Of a DNA stretch of 64,000 nt, positions 11,271 to 26,580 are shown piece by piece. The number at the start of each line of letters is the position of its first letter. The first letter of the stretch is position 1. The stretch comes from Baylisascaris procyonis (taxonomy: Eukaryota > Nematoda > Chromadorea > Rhabditida > Ascarididae). The stretch is from the NCBI GenBank assembly GCA_037389465.1, contig JAZARR010000095.1, positions 3,230,501-3,294,500 of the forward strand, read 5' to 3'. A program made the translations under genes and the position numbers. The notes under the pieces are model-generated. The model had not been told where the DNA came from, ran no database searches, and saw only the letters and a program-made list of their open reading frames with translations.

Positions 11271-13547
11271 GTTTGACGGGATGTCATGTATTTAGCGCGT
11301 ATGCCGCCATGTGCGCCACCTCTACATTTATTTCCTCTTTACTTTCTTTGTTTTCTAATGAATTCATAGAATCATAAATTGCAAAATTTGCAAAAATGAT
11401 GAAGTTTTCTAATAAATAACCAAAAGATATTATTGTTTTATTGGCTCGGTTCGCTTCAAAATAAAGCCCCAATGAGTTTCTATATCAATGTTACTGTAAG
11501 CTGACCAATGCACGCTCTTTTATGCGTGGTTACTCCTTCTTTACGTTGCGCTTTATCCTTTTCGCCTCTGTTTTTGTCGTTTATTTCAACGTCACGCTAG
11601 CGTATTTGCGATTTCAGTATTTTTTTATTCCTCGTAATACTTTATTCCCGACAATTTAAATGCTTCTTTATCGATTGTGTATTAAACTTCAATTTGCTAA
11701 TCATTTCTTTATTTATCGATCGTGACCTTTAGATGACCTCTTTTTTATATGTTTCATCTACCACCTGACCTTTATTCTAACTGCTAGCTATTCTAAGGTT
11801 CATTTGTCACCCGTGACCTTTCTTCTAATTGCCAACCATTTCGGTTGATAGATGCATATGAAATTCCTCATTTATTAAATGTGCAGTTGCATTTGAATAT
11901 GATGAAAAACTTATTTCGCATTGCATATGCACTTTTTGAAGCATTTTATGCGAACAATATTCTTTTGTCCTTTCCACTGCATTGCACTGTCATATATAGC
12001 AAGAATATTTGCAGTGAATATCTTTGTGTTATATTCTTCAATATTTTCATCATCCTTTACTGTCAGTTGCGCTGTTATATCCACCCGTTTGTCTTATAAT
12101 TCGAATCGTCGTTCATAGTGGTGACAAATCGTTATCAGATCCCACTTGAATAGAGCTCCCTCCCCCTCGTTTTCAAATACAACCCTTGACCGCAAAATAA
12201 AAGCAAATAGAACTTTGAAGCATCTAGTCGTTCACTTGCACTTATTTACTCATTAGATGAATTATTCGATAATATTAGATGTTATTTAAATCTAAAATAA
12301 GATCCTCTGAGTGGATCATATATATTGCAACTTATATAGACAAGCATAGCAATTAGCATAATAGACCAATTCGTCCACTTGACCAGTAGCCTTTACGGGT
12401 TATCTTTATTAAGGCTTCATAAGTTATCTAAAAACAATGAAGCGTGTGATATAATCCTTTCATATTTCAGCTGCTCCAAATACTTTTACAAATCTATAAA
12501 GATGCATTTTTTTTAATCACCGGATACGCATAAAATGGAAATCCGACTGATATAAAATGGATGTAAATTTTTTTAGATATCTTTAAATACTATAACTCTT
12601 CACGCAATTGATGAGCGAAATAGGAGAAAGTATAGAAGGCGATCTATGATGAGCGCACATAGCACGCATCAAAATTCGCATCTTCACCTTAGGCAGATAA
12701 TGCGTGGAAACTGCCGAATAGATACCTATTGCACAGAAATATGGCGTTGCCGCAAGCTGCTTGCCAAAAAAAGCGAAGATGTGAAAAAATCAGCAGAATT
12801 TTATAATCAAAAAATATGCACAAGTTTTAAACCAATAAGCTTCGAGAAAGATTGAACGCTTGAAAGCTTTCATAAAAATTTTCCATTCAAAGATACATTT
12901 TTTAATCCAACTTTTAAAGCTTATTTTCTTACTTTTATCGATGAAAATTCCATTAAAAATTAAATTATTGACTGACTGCTCAATGCTAAAAAATTTTTTT
13001 CAGGAAATCTGAGTGATAGTCTTCGAAGTAACACATTTTTCGTGGTACTTTTTCGTAGATAGAAACTAGACTACCGAAAGTGATCAAGATTTTTTACGCT
13101 AAAGAAAATTATGGCTGATTTTTTATGCTAGGGAAGAAGTAAAATTCAGGTATAAGGCGGAGGAGTGCCAGATGGATGGAAGGGTGAGTGCTAGAAAAGA
13201 GTTAATTTGGGGGTTAAAGTGGGGACGAAGGTGATAAGCTGAGCAATCTTAACGGCAAGATTATCGAAGAATGTATCAATGAGGCATTTTCGGTTAATGC
13301 AAAAATATGCGAAATGCTTTTCAAGTATCATTGTGGGTGGCAATTTTATTTGGTACTTCAAGAAGGGAACAATGAATGCATGATGACACTAATGAATTCC
13401 ACAACAACCTCTTATATTGCTTCTCCTTTCAATATTCTTTTTCGATTTTTCGAATACTTTCATTAAGTATTCCTGAAACAATTCCTCGTTTAAAAAAGAC
13501 TCCACTATAAACCTGAAAGAGTGCCGTTTAAAGAAATGAAAAACGCA

Positions 13548-13576
13548 CCAGGAAAGCTAGCACAATACGCGCTTTA
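13548..13576 (+). repeat. Dispersed short repeat, copy B
   Basis: Diverged partner of the repeat at 8538-8566, sharing CCAGGAA, GCTxGCAC, ATA and CGCGCTTT-like words in the same order. Confidence 0.45.
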
Positions 13577-13756
13577 GGCAATCCCATTGATCAAACCATC
13601 AACGAGAGTAAAAAATGCGGTTAGAATTCATTATCGAAAAATAATATATTTCATAATGCACTTCTCATATTTTAAACGAATCAAAAGCCCATAAATAATC
13701 TTCTCCAAAAAAAAAGCTTTGTTTATTGTCAATTATGGGTCTCATACTCCCTTAAA

Positions 13757-13821
13757 TCGCTTTAAATGGAGTCCTATATCGTTATAAATTGAGTCTATAT
13801 TGCTATAAATGGGATTGTATA
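13757..13821 (+). repeat. Three-copy tandem repeat, 21-22 bp
   Basis: Copies at 13757-13778, 13779-13799 and 13800-13821 share the pattern T(C/T)GCT(T/A)TAAATxGAGTC-TATA with a few substitutions and a one-base length change. Confidence 0.7.
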
Positions 13822-14584
13822 CCTATATTCCGTCTTCGTGCAATATATCTAGTCAGTTAATATCTTTGATGATTGTTCGATGTTTTTAGCAGCACTTGAA
13901 AATTGTTTTTCTTTTCAATACCAACTATCTCATAGAAAATCTATAAATGACTCTTCAAAAATACAATAGGGAATGACTGGTTCATAGAAGATTACCTGTA
14001 AGGAAATGTCAAAAGAAAAAGTGTTTCGTTGCAATGGTTTTTGCAGATTATTGGTGAATGTGTAACCATTGCTTACGTCAATAAGTGACGCACTAAATCT
14101 ATTGATTCCATTCGATGTTAGAAAACAATCAACCTATTGTGTCAATAAGAAAATAGAACAGAAAAAGAACAATCAAACAAGAATGGAATAGAAAAGAAAT
14201 AATTGTGGAATAAAATAAATATTTACCTTCAAGAAATATATATGGAAGAAAGCAACAAAAATCATTATAGATCATATGTTTCTAAAATTATTGTTATATT
14301 TGCAAATAGTTTTTAGTGTATATGCAGTGATATTGTTCTTAATGTTGTTCTTCATTTTCACTATTTTCTCTGTATTTTAACTTCATTATTTTCTTTACTT
14401 TTCTATTTTTAGTGTTTCCATGTTTTTTCGCTTTCATATTTTGTTCGTTTTTCATTTCCGTTTCTTTCTTTGTTTTCCATTGTTAGCATTTTCTATTTTC
14501 TGCTTTGTTGCTAATGACAACTAGTAATATTTTTCAACTAGATAGTTCTCCTGAAATTATATAAGTGTTTCAAATTATGGTAGG

Positions 14585-14756
<172 letters not shown>

Positions 14757-16485
14757 TAATATTCTTTTTCTTCTAAGAACCTGTGAAATATGTCCTCTTA
14801 TGGGCTACAGTGGTCGATTTTTGGATTTATGAGGCCAAGTTGGCAATATGGAAGTCGAGTTGGGAACAGACGAATTAATTCAAAAAAAATTGATTTTTCT
14901 TCACTCTTTTATTCAACTGTGGCTTCACGATAGACATGCTGAAAAGGACCCGTATCACTATGTGATGTTGTCAAAAGCAAAAGCTAGATATCTTTCGTCT
15001 TTCGGTTTTTTTGCCCATCGTATTTGTTAGCCCGATCCGACATGCATCAATGAAATTGTTTTATAAAAAATGAGCTATAGAATTGAGCGATAAGGAAAAA
15101 ATTAAAAAAACAACGCAGAAATTCTAGCTCGTTTACAAATGTTCATTTGAAAGAAGTAACTAATCGGTCATATTTATGAAATTTAGATTCATAATTGATT
15201 TTCGTATATATAAACTGAAATGAAATTAAAAAAAAAACGAAATTTTCCTCTGAATTCTTCTTGAAAATGATTCTTATATCGTTGATAAATTTATTTTAAA
15301 AAAATACTGAGAAAAAAATAATCGATGTATTTGAAAGACGAATTGGATTTCTGAGAAGTTTCGCTTATATTTTTTTTCTCTTCTTTCGGCGAGTGCCGAA
15401 ATGTGGGCTTGAAGCAATGGACGTTGGTTGAGTGCTGACGTAAGAAGTGTCTTCCATTTGATGGCAATGATGCACTTTGTCGATCACATCTAATCTCTCT
15501 AGTTTTCGTTGTTGTCTTACGAATGAGGAGCGTTCCCTCAATTTTTGATCTTTTCCGGCTTCACTTCGTACTCCATCCCCCCATCCCCTCATCCCTCTAC
15601 TCTCAATCGATGGTATTATCGTTGAATACAGGACGAAAACAACCGAATGATAAGCGAAATAATTTTTTCTTCACAACTACTATAATTCTGAAAGCTGCAG
15701 TGTCAGTATTTTCCGCTTCAGTTATTTTTATTCATGCGTATTGCTTAATTTGGATTCAATTTATATTTAATTTCAGGTTCAATTGATATTTTAGGTTTAA
15801 ATTCAGGGTTATTTAGAAGTTATTAGCACCGTTCTCACTTTTCAAAGTTTAATTAGTCACACATAAGCCATTTATGTTGAGAATTAGATACATTCGGTTG
15901 TTTTATCTTTCTCTCTTTTTAGAATCCGTTTTTGTGGTCGTATCGGCAAAAAAAATTAGGTAACATTATCAATGATGAACACTTCTGAATGTCATTTATG
16001 AAATTCATGCATTTCTATATTTTTCTGCAAGGTGATGAAATCAGCGCTTAAAACAAACTTAGCAAATTCTAATCACTTATCACTGCTATCAGTGGATTGG
16101 TATCCGTTGATACTCTTCCTGTTCACGTTGTCCAACTCCCATGTAAATGATAAAATCCTCAAAGAGATGATAAATAACTACTGAAGGGATAAATCAATAA
16201 ATCGTACGAATTTTTGTGGTAAATCTAATGTAAAGAATAAGGTATTTCATAAGGTAAAACGATAAAAAAATCCTAAAAACTTGCTAATCGTTAAAAAGAA
16301 TAAAGCAGAAATAAATCAATATTGAAATAAAACGAAATAAAATATAATGGAAAACAATTGTCTTGCAATGTTTATGCAAAATACAAAGAAAAAAAAAAAC
16401 TTGGCTGAATTAATTTCTGCAAAAATTCATCGACGTGAAAATATTTACTTTTATGCGCTCATATTAACTTATGCAGAAGCAGTTT

Positions 16486-16552
16486 TTGTCTGTTTATTTG
16501 TTTGCGTTTACTTGTCTGTCTGTCTGTCTGTGTGTGTCTGTGTGCTTCTCCC
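16486..16552 (-). repeat. CAGA-rich simple repeat (copy 4)
   Basis: On the plus strand this is TTTGTCTGTTTATTTGTTTG followed by CTGTCTGTCTGTCTGTGTG. It is CAGA/CACA-rich on the minus strand, like the island at 6771-6825. Confidence 0.55.
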
Positions 16553-18227
16553 TGCCTAACAATTCCGCTGCAACAACTATTAAAGCTAAAACATTGCAAC
16601 AAGCAATGTACATACGTACGAGTACATCCGATTTCAACTTTCAACTAGATCGATGAACTTCAAAAGAAGTTATTTACCATTGAAAATGATCAAAAATTGC
16701 AATATTCTTCTGTCGTTTTGATTTGCAGAAAAAAAAAAGAATCATTTGTGGAATAATTTATAGGAATAACTGAATGATTTGAAAAAGCGATATTTTTATA
16801 AATTTTTAATTTTTTTGAAAATAAATTATGAAACTAATATACCAGATCAATAAAATGCGAGAAACTTAAATCCTGACAACTATTTAGTCCATTTTTCTAC
16901 TTGCTGGATTTCTTTAACAAATGGTGATGGCCAGATTGCTCAGTATCATTATGTACCCTGCAATATCTTCGTGTTTGATCGTCTTGATTTTGGCATAATT
17001 TATTTAGTGCCTCCGAAATGCAAACTTCCATTTGGATCTTCCTCCTATAGAATCGCACATGCAAAGATATACAACATTGGCACTTTTCCTGTTAGTTTAT
17101 TTGATTCATTTTTGAAATCATCGATCCATAAGTGTAAATTAGAATAAATATGGCCACAGAAGATCACAGAGAAGTGTAAATCCATAGTCTTTTGGCTATG
17201 AGATTGGCGGATCCGTGATCTTTTGATCGTGGATTTTTCCTTTTGCATGATACTTGGCGGATCACAGACACTTGCCTGAACAGGCCATTGACTTCCTCTC
17301 CCTACAAGCAAGGATTTGAATCAAATGTTTGAGTGCCCGCATTTTATCAATATGGTTGATGAGATGATAAAATTACTGACTTATTTGAAAGCTAATTCGT
17401 ATGTCAATAAATAGCCAGCGGATAAATCAATAGGCGAATGGACATCGCATGGATTTAGAGCAACTTTTTTTTACGAGTGATTGACCTTTAAGCCACAATA
17501 ACGTATTGCGGAAGGCGTTATGGAATTCACTCATTCATGAAACACTTAAGTCCAAACTTTAAATTACCCTTACGAGTGACAAATGAGTTGCAATAGCGGA
17601 TTAGCATGAGCCGGAGCTTATTTTAAACCGCAACGACTCTTTCCAGAGCCATTGACCGCTTACGTAATTTAAAGCAAAATCATTTGCACAACGCTGCAAT
17701 AGCATTCGCAATTTGGCTGTATTCACCCATCGTCTTCGATGAGTGGGCGAACCATTATATTACTGCTGTGATTGCCAAATGTACTTTGCTTCTATTTCCC
17801 CTTGTAAGGAAATATTGCAACTGCAATCGCAAAACTTTACCCAATATTATGGAACCGTCTATCTGTATCAAAGATCTTGCAGTTGGATGCCCTCAATATG
17901 CAATAGTGCAAAGTGATTGTAATTGACGATGAACGTCTTTTTTTGTGGTAATTTGATATGCAAATATGAATATTAAATTAATTATTGGAATAACAAAAGA
18001 AAAAGTGATCTCTTAATTATTATAAGAAGATAGACGTTTGTATCGACAACTTATATGCTATATACATTAAGTATAATCAATTCTTAAGCTTAATAACAGC
18101 TTCAACTTTAGCTATCAGCCAATATAGCCAGCGCTATATTTTTTCACATCTTTTATATGCAATATTATTTAAACTGCAAATTTTTAATATTAAATCTATT
18201 CATAAACGTATATACAAATTGCTTATA

Positions 18228-18285
18228 TCAATTTAGTTTTGTCCTGATATAAGCAATTGCTTATATCAGGACAAAACTAAAATGA
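18228..18285. repeat. Perfect 50-bp palindrome (25-bp arms, no spacer)
   Basis: Left arm 18232-18256 begins TTTAGTTTTGTCCTGATATA and right arm 18257-18281 is its exact reverse complement, with the axis inside AATT. The pairing extends three more bases on each side (18228-18230 with 18283-18285) beyond one mismatch. A partial copy of the right-arm start, TTGCTTATATCA, lies just left at about 18219. No coding frame uses it. Confidence 0.95.
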
Positions 18286-20886
18286 ATGGAGAATGCAAGA
18301 ATTGTACAATTCAAGAGAAAATGAGCAAAAATGTTTATTTGCGCATTGGGAATTTGAATGAATGCAAAACTCATTCCACTAAATAGCTTATAGATTTTCT
18401 TATGAATCAATAGCAAAAAATAATTGTACCAAATTGAAAGCATATATTGAGTTGTTTGAGCGTGAAGAGAGGAGGGGAGATGGAACGATCCTTTTAGCAA
18501 GGAAGAAAAGAAATGAAAAAAAAAGGAAATGGCGGTGCACTTTTGAATGATTCGCAAAAAAAAAAACATATTAGCAGAAATTTACTCAGTCTTATCAATG
18601 ACATGCCAATACTCGATTTTAATAAATGTAGTTGTTTGTTTCGAAAAACTACTGCAACAATTTCCACAATATTTTTCTGTGATGACTATTATTATTTATC
18701 ATTTTGCGAAGGGGGGGGGGTGGTTGGGGGGAAGGAACTGAATTCTAGTAGCGGCTGCTTCACGTCCTTTTCTATCGAATAATAAATATACTGTTTTGTG
18801 ATCGTCGTGGATTAACGTAAGCATAAGTTGATATTTCTGTGATATCTATTGGCAAATATTTCCTCTTTCTATTCAAAGAAATTCACCGATGAAGCATTTG
18901 TTATACATCGAATTTTTATGTTACCATATAGAGATATTTTTTCGCAAATATATCATTTTAGAAAATAGTACATTGGTGCGTTAAACGGGTATAACATGTT
19001 TAAAGGAACATGCTTATGCAAAATTCTCCTAACATATTTGAATTTTATAAACAACGGAAATTTTTTTCGCCTTATTTCAAGATTTGGTTTGTCATTTTCT
19101 TTCGATCTATTTTCAAGTGATCAGATTTGTTGACAAATGTGCACTCTTTACAGAGCATTAAAAGAGAAAAGAAAAGAGAATGAAAAAGTGCTGAAAACAG
19201 TTGATATTCGAGGATAATATTTTCAGAAACGAATGACCAAAGTTTGATCTTTTGTTCTCGTTTTTCCCAACAATTTTCTTTCTCTCCCTATTTTTTGTTG
19301 TGTCTTCAAGTAATTCAGTTAGTTACACATCAAAACAATGCTTTCTGGAAGATGAGTTATCGTATTCGCTTAGTTACAGTACTGTCTGGAGGAGAGGAGA
19401 TCGGATATTGTATTCTCTTACACACAGATACTCACTTACTTATAATTTGCCTTTATTGTCTTCGCTGTACGCGATGCTACTTAATGCTTATCGCATTTTG
19501 AATTATCTCATTTCTAACCGAATAAATTTGCGATCACTATTTGCTTTAAATATTTCGAACTTCGGAAAATCGATGAGTTTCTGTTTAGTTGACGTTGGCT
19601 TTTTGATCATCGTGATTGTAAACTTTACTTTTCTTTTATTCGATCTTATGTTTTGAGTGTTCTTTATTTTGCTTGTGAAATTAAGATTGCGCACATTATT
19701 TATTCATTTGCTGATAAAGTGATAAAATCAAGAAACGATAGCAGGTTGACCACAAAACGTTTCAGTGGTGAATCAACAATCGGGCGCGGCAACAAAACTT
19801 TTCCCATGGGAAGCACATTATAATAAATAAATCAACGGAACTATGAAATAGCATTTATTAAAGGTAAAGTAACACAGAATTCATGAAAGAGAATTTAAAA
19901 GGATTGCATAAGACACTATCCTTCTAAAATTATATAACTGAATTATAAAGGATAATTCGTGTGAGAATATTGGATTATATTTTTTGCAGCGTTTGCCCCA
20001 TTTTCTTTTTTTTTTTTAAATGAACTTAAAAATAAATCTTTTCTGAATGAATTTTTAATATTTCCAATTTTCATTTTTGTTGCCTCAATTTTCCGGCGAT
20101 TTATTTTCAGTGCCTCTATTTATTGCTAAGTTTATTGCTTTTATTGCTTTTCATTCTTTTATGTTTATAATTTGAATAATTGATGTCTTCAAATGGTCTC
20201 TCAAAAAGCTTCTCAATTTGCTGAACGAATTGAATTTTAATTTTAGTTTTAATGAAAAGTTTACGTATTCAAAAAATGTGGAATAGAAAAGTTTAGAGGT
20301 GGGGGTAGGGGGGAGCGGTGCGGGAAATGAAGGGTAGTAAATTACTCGGAGTAGAGAATGGAGCGATGGTTATAAATTATAATGCTAAATGTGGGAATTC
20401 AACTCGGCAATACGTCACAAACATATTTCACTTTTATCCTAAAGACGATAAATTACTAGTCGGACATCATTACTTAACATAAATTCAATAAGGCAACGAA
20501 TTGCATTGTTTAATGCCTCGGGTTTTGGCAGTTCTCCAGTAGTTAACATAATATATTCAACAATTTTTTGTAGTTTATTATTCTTGTCGCATGTTTGCTT
20601 ATTTGATGCATTTGTTTCCGCTTTCAAGTCATCGCTCTTACACATTTTCCCATAATCACATTATTATGACGCCCACCTCTCTTCCTTATTTATATAGGTA
20701 TCTGTATTTCTGCTCATGATGGTTTTGTTTTATCAAGAAGGAAGCCTATAAAAATTGTCTAATAAACTTCTTCATTTGAGCCTTGCCTAAAGGGCAATCT
20801 TCGGTCGGATACCGTTTTTTATTATGGATGAAAGTTTTCGTGTTTTTTTCGATAGCGGGCTTCACCTGGCTTATAAAATGACAGTG

Positions 20887-20889
<3 letters not shown>

Positions 20890-20968
<79 letters not shown>

Positions 20969-20989
20969 TATTTATTTATTTATTTATTC
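20890..20989 (+). repeat. (TA)n then (TTTA)n microsatellite
   Basis: About 37 TA units, followed at 20966 by TTTA repeats and ATTCATTCATT variants. Confidence 0.95.
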
Positions 20990-23900
20990 ATTCATTTATA
21001 TCTATATTTATATAAATAATATGAGCAACAATGTCTGATATATTATCCATATTTACATGAGGGATATATTGCCCACGTGCAGGATTATTGTCTGTTTAAT
21101 CCGTATATGCACTCGAATTGTTGAATAGCGCTTGCTCAAAGGGGAATATCGTGACACCTCGATTGACATTGTTGTATGTTTACACCGTCATTTCATTTAA
21201 CATTCAGAGATATGCTTTAATTCTTATTGTTTATCTTTCTTCAATTGGAAACGTTGAAGTGTTCGCAATTCATCATTTTTTAATTGTAACAATCGCAATA
21301 TTATATCAGTGTACTTTGTTAGCGTTATAATATTTCTTTATTTCTATAGTTATACATTGATTCAATTATTTCACTTCGAAATATTTCCTATAAATTCTGA
21401 TCTATCAGTTAGTTGATTAATATGTCAATTGATTGTTTTTTGATTTATTGATTAATTGATTTATTGATTTATTGATTTATTGAAATATCGAGATAGAGAG
21501 TTCAATTCGATTGCCTTTACGAAGAGGTTTGATGTGTTTTTACGCAAAGAAATATGCAAATTACTTTTCAAAGGGAACTAAAACATTTTTGATTAGTCGA
21601 AAGTTCAAAGATTATGCGCTTTGGTTTAACATCCTAACGCTGAGAAATTTGTATATTTTACTGTGTATTTGAGTATGTTATTGATGCTTTGTAAAAGTTT
21701 TAGTGCTTTTATTGAAATTTATCACTAATATATGTGATGATATTGCAAGTTTTGATATGCCACGTTTGATATGATATGATAAGCTGGAATAAGATCAAAA
21801 TCTAAACGGATATTTTGGTGCACTTTCTAAGAAACTCTTCTTGATGACAAGAGATAGCATTCACATTAGAAATCACTATTTGTGCGCTTATCGTGTTGAC
21901 TGAATAGAGCAGCCCCTCTCCCCCCTCACCCGTGAATACAAGAGTCATCTCTGGAAACGTTGAGGAATTAGAAAATTATGTTTGAATAGAAAATCTTCTT
22001 AAATAAAAATGCATATTTGAAATTCAAAGAAAATTGGAAAATCCGTTTTATTTAGAAGATTTTGAAACGAACATTTTTTTTGAGCAGAAAAATTCACTCG
22101 CAAAAGCAAGTTTGAACAGAAAACCGAAGTTTTTTTCTAAATTTTTTAGCTCATTTAGCTGCTCATTTACTTTACTTGTAAACCAACCAATGAATGCATT
22201 CTTATCCAAATTATTATTTTTAGTATTGTCTCATAAAAGAAGCTAATTACTCAAATACGCGTATTTTCTATTAGAGTTAATTTGCATTTTTATATTTGCC
22301 TCCATTATCGTTTCAATAAAAATCATTTGGATGCATTAAATGACAATATTTTATTAAATAAATTTTCATTTTGTTAGCGTTGAAAACCTCATAAACGATA
22401 ATGCAAAAATTAATTTTCCTCATAAATACCTGTAAAGGAAGTATTTTCTATAGAATCTTTCCTTTTTATATGAAATAATTAATTATTCATCTAAATTTTT
22501 TTTCTGAGGAAAAGCTCTTTCTTTATGATAACATAATTGCAATTATTTATGCAAAATATATGTAGTAAAATAAAAACCTTAAAGATTCACCCTCAGATAT
22601 CTTAAAGTCTATCAATCAAAATAATCTACACGAAACAAATCATCGCTAAATTAGAAGAATATGAAATAAAATTTAAATTTATTAATATTTTCCACCCATC
22701 TAATTATTCATTAATAATCCAATTCTTTTGTTTAGTAATTTAGTTACAATTTAACACATTGTTGTTATTTTAAATAATTTGACTATAAGATTGCCAGCAG
22801 TGAAAATTTTGAAATATAAACGTCTGGAATTTTAAAGACATCTGCGAAACATCTGGAAGTTCCTCAACTTGAGATGAGAAAAAGACAACTACATATTAAA
22901 GGCTGAAAAAATTTCATTCGTCTATTTTAAGGAATAAATATGTGTCTATTGCTAGTTTATAATATTGATATCTATACAATAAACTCATCTCTTTTATTGA
23001 TTCTGATAAGCAATTTACTTCGGGAACCTAAAATGTGCATTTTGTTTTATGTGAACAACTTATGAAATAGACAATAGAGACTGCACCAAAAAAAGAGAAA
23101 ATTAAATAAAGGTGCACGTCAATGTTTGAAATTCAGAAACTATAAAAAAAAATTTGTTTATTAATCGAGAAGAAACCTTAGAAAAAAAATAATGAAGTAT
23201 GAATAGAAATTTTTATGTAAATAATGAATTCGTCGATTTTTATTTTCACTTCTTTCATTTTCTATGTGCTCAACAATTGTTGTCAAAAATCTTAAGTTGA
23301 AATAAAGAAATTGCAGTAAAAATAATCGGCTGGAATGAGTGATTTTTAGCACTGAATAAAGCGATTTAATATAATCATCGTTGAAAAAAGTATAGTAACG
23401 ATGCTTGGACAATGCAATTTTTTTTTCTTTGCATTTCAATCGATTAAGCGAATTGGTTGACTAAATGTCATGAAAGAATGACAAACCATATAATAATAGG
23501 GCTGTTAGAGTTGTTAATAGGGTCGTTCTACTGTAGATTTATTCAAGTCTACAATAAATTATTGCAATTTGTTGTTGATGGAAAAAAAATATTTTCGTCT
23601 GTTCTCATAAGTCGTCTGCGTTTAGTAAATGTTTATAGAATTATGAATTAGTTTTAATGAAAATCTGCTTCGTTCATTTTTATGTGCTCTATGCACTCTT
23701 TTCTTATTCAATATGCCTACATGTTTTATTTTATATATTTTCTTTTACCTTACATTTTATCTTGTTTTATTCACTTTATAATTCGGTACTTAGACCTTGT
23801 ACGTCTCTCATCGATTATTTTAAAAATTGTTCAGTGAATAAAAAAGTCATGCTGATAATAAAAATTTTCTAATGAAAATTGGTCGATTAAACGATATCAA

Positions 23901-24717
23901 CTAAAAATATTTTCCCAGCAAAAAAAAAATTTTTTTATAATAGCTTCCATTGAAAAAGTGAGCGTTTCTATGCTTTATTTATTACTTGTAAAATTCATAT
24001 TTTAGGACTTTTTTATTCCCATTCCTTTTTTTTCTTTGATCGATTTTGCATTTTCTCTTCCACTAATTCATCTTCTATTTCATTATTTTTCTATTCGAGT
24101 TTTTTTTTTTTCTATGTTATCGTTAGTATTCTAAATGCTAGCATTATATGCAATGCTTTGTATAGCGAATGGGAATCTTTCTTATAACATTTAAGCATTT
24201 GATAAATTATAGCGATGAAGAGTTATTTTTTCCGTTTCTCTTGATGCTTTACAATGATGAGGCATTATATAGAGCAATTGGGCTTGCATTAGAAACTCAC
24301 TTATATGAAGGAAGAAATTCATGATAGCATTGATATTTTTTTTTTTTTTTCATTTATTCTGCTTGAAAATAATTCATAAGGGTTCAGTTTTACGAATTTG
24401 CCGTTATATAATATACAAATATTTATGCGAATATCTCACCTTCATAGGATTTGAATATCTGATTCTAGCGATTTGATTAACGCATCGATTATGCAAAATA
24501 ATTAGCGAATTTTATTCCAAACCGATATTTGGTGTCTATTCCCTCTTTTAAAAGATGCAATTTGATTTTTTTTTTTTAAATTTCAGGTCAGTTACTAACG
24601 ATCGGCTACCCCAGATGTGTGTCCGTGGTTAATTTTTTAATGGATGATCTGAATGACCAGTTTATTTCTCATTGTGAATAAATTTTTTTTCTCATCTAGA
24701 TGAATATAAATGAAAGA

Positions 24718-24772
24718 TAAATAAATAAATAAATAAATAAATAGGTTAGCGAATAAGTAAATAAATAAATAA
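24718..24772 (+). repeat. (AAAT)n microsatellite, interrupted
   Basis: TAAATAAATAAATAAATAAA blocks, split by AGGTTAGCGAATAAG into two halves. Confidence 0.9.
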
Positions 24773-26492
24773 AGTTCATACGCTTAGGATTTATTGCTAA
24801 TGAGCAACTGAATTTAATGAATCAAAGAAGTACTTAATTAGTTTTTAAATAAACAAATTTTTGTCGTTTAGCGCAATTAACTTTTTACTAGTTAAAAAAA
24901 TTATATTTGAAAGTATTTTATAAGTGATATTTACAGGTAATCATTTAAAAGCGCCAAAGATGCCGCTTTCTAAATGCTCAACATTTTCGCTAATAAAATT
25001 AATAATGCTTTATTTGAAAGAAGAAGTTTATGCTTCTAGTTTCATTACCTATATTTAATACTATTTTCTTATAAAATCTTCTAAATTATTTTCTTTCTAG
25101 AGTTAATGTTGTAGTGTGTAAGTAATATTTATTTGTTCTACTTTTTATTCAACCCTAAAATTGAGCAATTTCCGAAAAAAAATTTTTTGATGAAATTTTT
25201 AGTGAGTTCGTAAAAAAAGAAAGAAGATATTTTTCCTTATGAAATTAATATACACTCTTCAAATTGCAACCGATAAATCCTCCATATAACTAATGAAATT
25301 TAAATCTTTTAAATTTTTGCTTTAAATTTACATTTATTGTTATGTTAATATTCTTCACGGTTTCTTCTTCAAAGTTCTTTAGCCGTTTCAATTTTTAAAT
25401 TTTTTGTAATCTCGTCTTTTTACCATATCTGATTATGAAGCGGAAAAAATTCAGTATAATTTTAGGGATTTTTTTTTTTAAATTTCTTGGGGAATTTCCT
25501 TCGATTTCAAAAAGATGAAAATATATTTCTATTCAAATGATAAGTTACTTAACTGCACATATTGACGACTGCAAAAATTTTTCGATATAATTGTGTAGTC
25601 AGTAAGAAATGTTCGAGAATGGATGCAAAATCCGACATTGAAGTTTTTGACTATTCACGAATTGTGACGCTCACTTCGTCGACGAATGTCGCTCTTCCAA
25701 AGGCAATCTATCTTATCACTAATCGCTTTTCGTTCTTTTTTGTCGTTGCACTCGCCCTTTTAAGCTTATGTCGGCAATCACATTTCGTTTAGCTAAATGT
25801 TAAGAATTTCCATAAATTTTTCTTTATAAACATTCTTCATAAGTGCTTATTTGCAGATGCTTATTTTAGGGACAGCCATCTGTTCATATAATTAAATATA
25901 GATGTAAATATCTTTTTAAGTGTATGATACTCTCAACTTTAGGAATCATGCATGTTGCGAAAATAATGGCAATTTTTATTGTTCAGTGAACAAGGAGTGG
26001 TTGATCGGATGTTCACAGTTCAAGTGCCAGGAGCACATTCGAGCGATTAAATAGTTTATTGGAATGAGGTTGTATTTCTAAGCAGTGGAAGATAACGACA
26101 GAGATAACAATGCGTTGAGGTGAAATGAAGGCTGGCACAAACAGCTATAGACAGCCGTTTTCCTCTTTCACTGATAACAATGGGGAGTTTTAGTTTTCCA
26201 ACATTCTCACAGTTTTTTTTTCTCTCTATCTAGGATTTTCTTGCATGTGATGTGCATTACTCTTGATCGCCTAGATCGTTGTCATGATCATTATGAGACG
26301 TGAAAGTTAAAGGTGAAGAACTAAGAAAAGTGGATAAATATTTGCTGTGAAAGATAAATGTGCCCTAAAAGTTATCCTCAAAGATAAATTCAATACTAGT
26401 GTGAAATTTATGTTTGCCCTTAAAGTTAACTAATCTCATTCACGTTCCGAGTAGTAGCAATGACTTGAACTCGAAGTAAGAGTTCGATCTCC

Positions 26493-26580
26493 ACCGAAGT
26501 GCCTCAGTGGTTTTCGTACTAAAATCTCGAAAGCATAACGTGATGCATTTTTTTGTCGTAAGAGTGTTGCGTTTCGCTGT
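26493..26580 (+). repeat. tRNA-like relic (possible SINE head)
   Basis: ACCGAAGTGCCTCAGTGGTT has the layout of an acceptor-stem end followed by an A-box-like D arm (TGCCTCAGTGG against the TGGCNNAGTGG consensus). A weak B-box-like GTTTCGCTGTC follows at about 26570. No clean cloverleaf folds by eye, so this is not a functional tRNA gene. Confidence 0.3.

Noticed and set aside
19252..19656. 134-codon plus-strand open frame, the longest in the window by simple reading
   Set aside because: It begins at TTG rather than ATG, is phenylalanine/leucine/serine-rich as A+T-rich chance frames are, and has no recognised motif. About 0.3 such frames are expected by chance.
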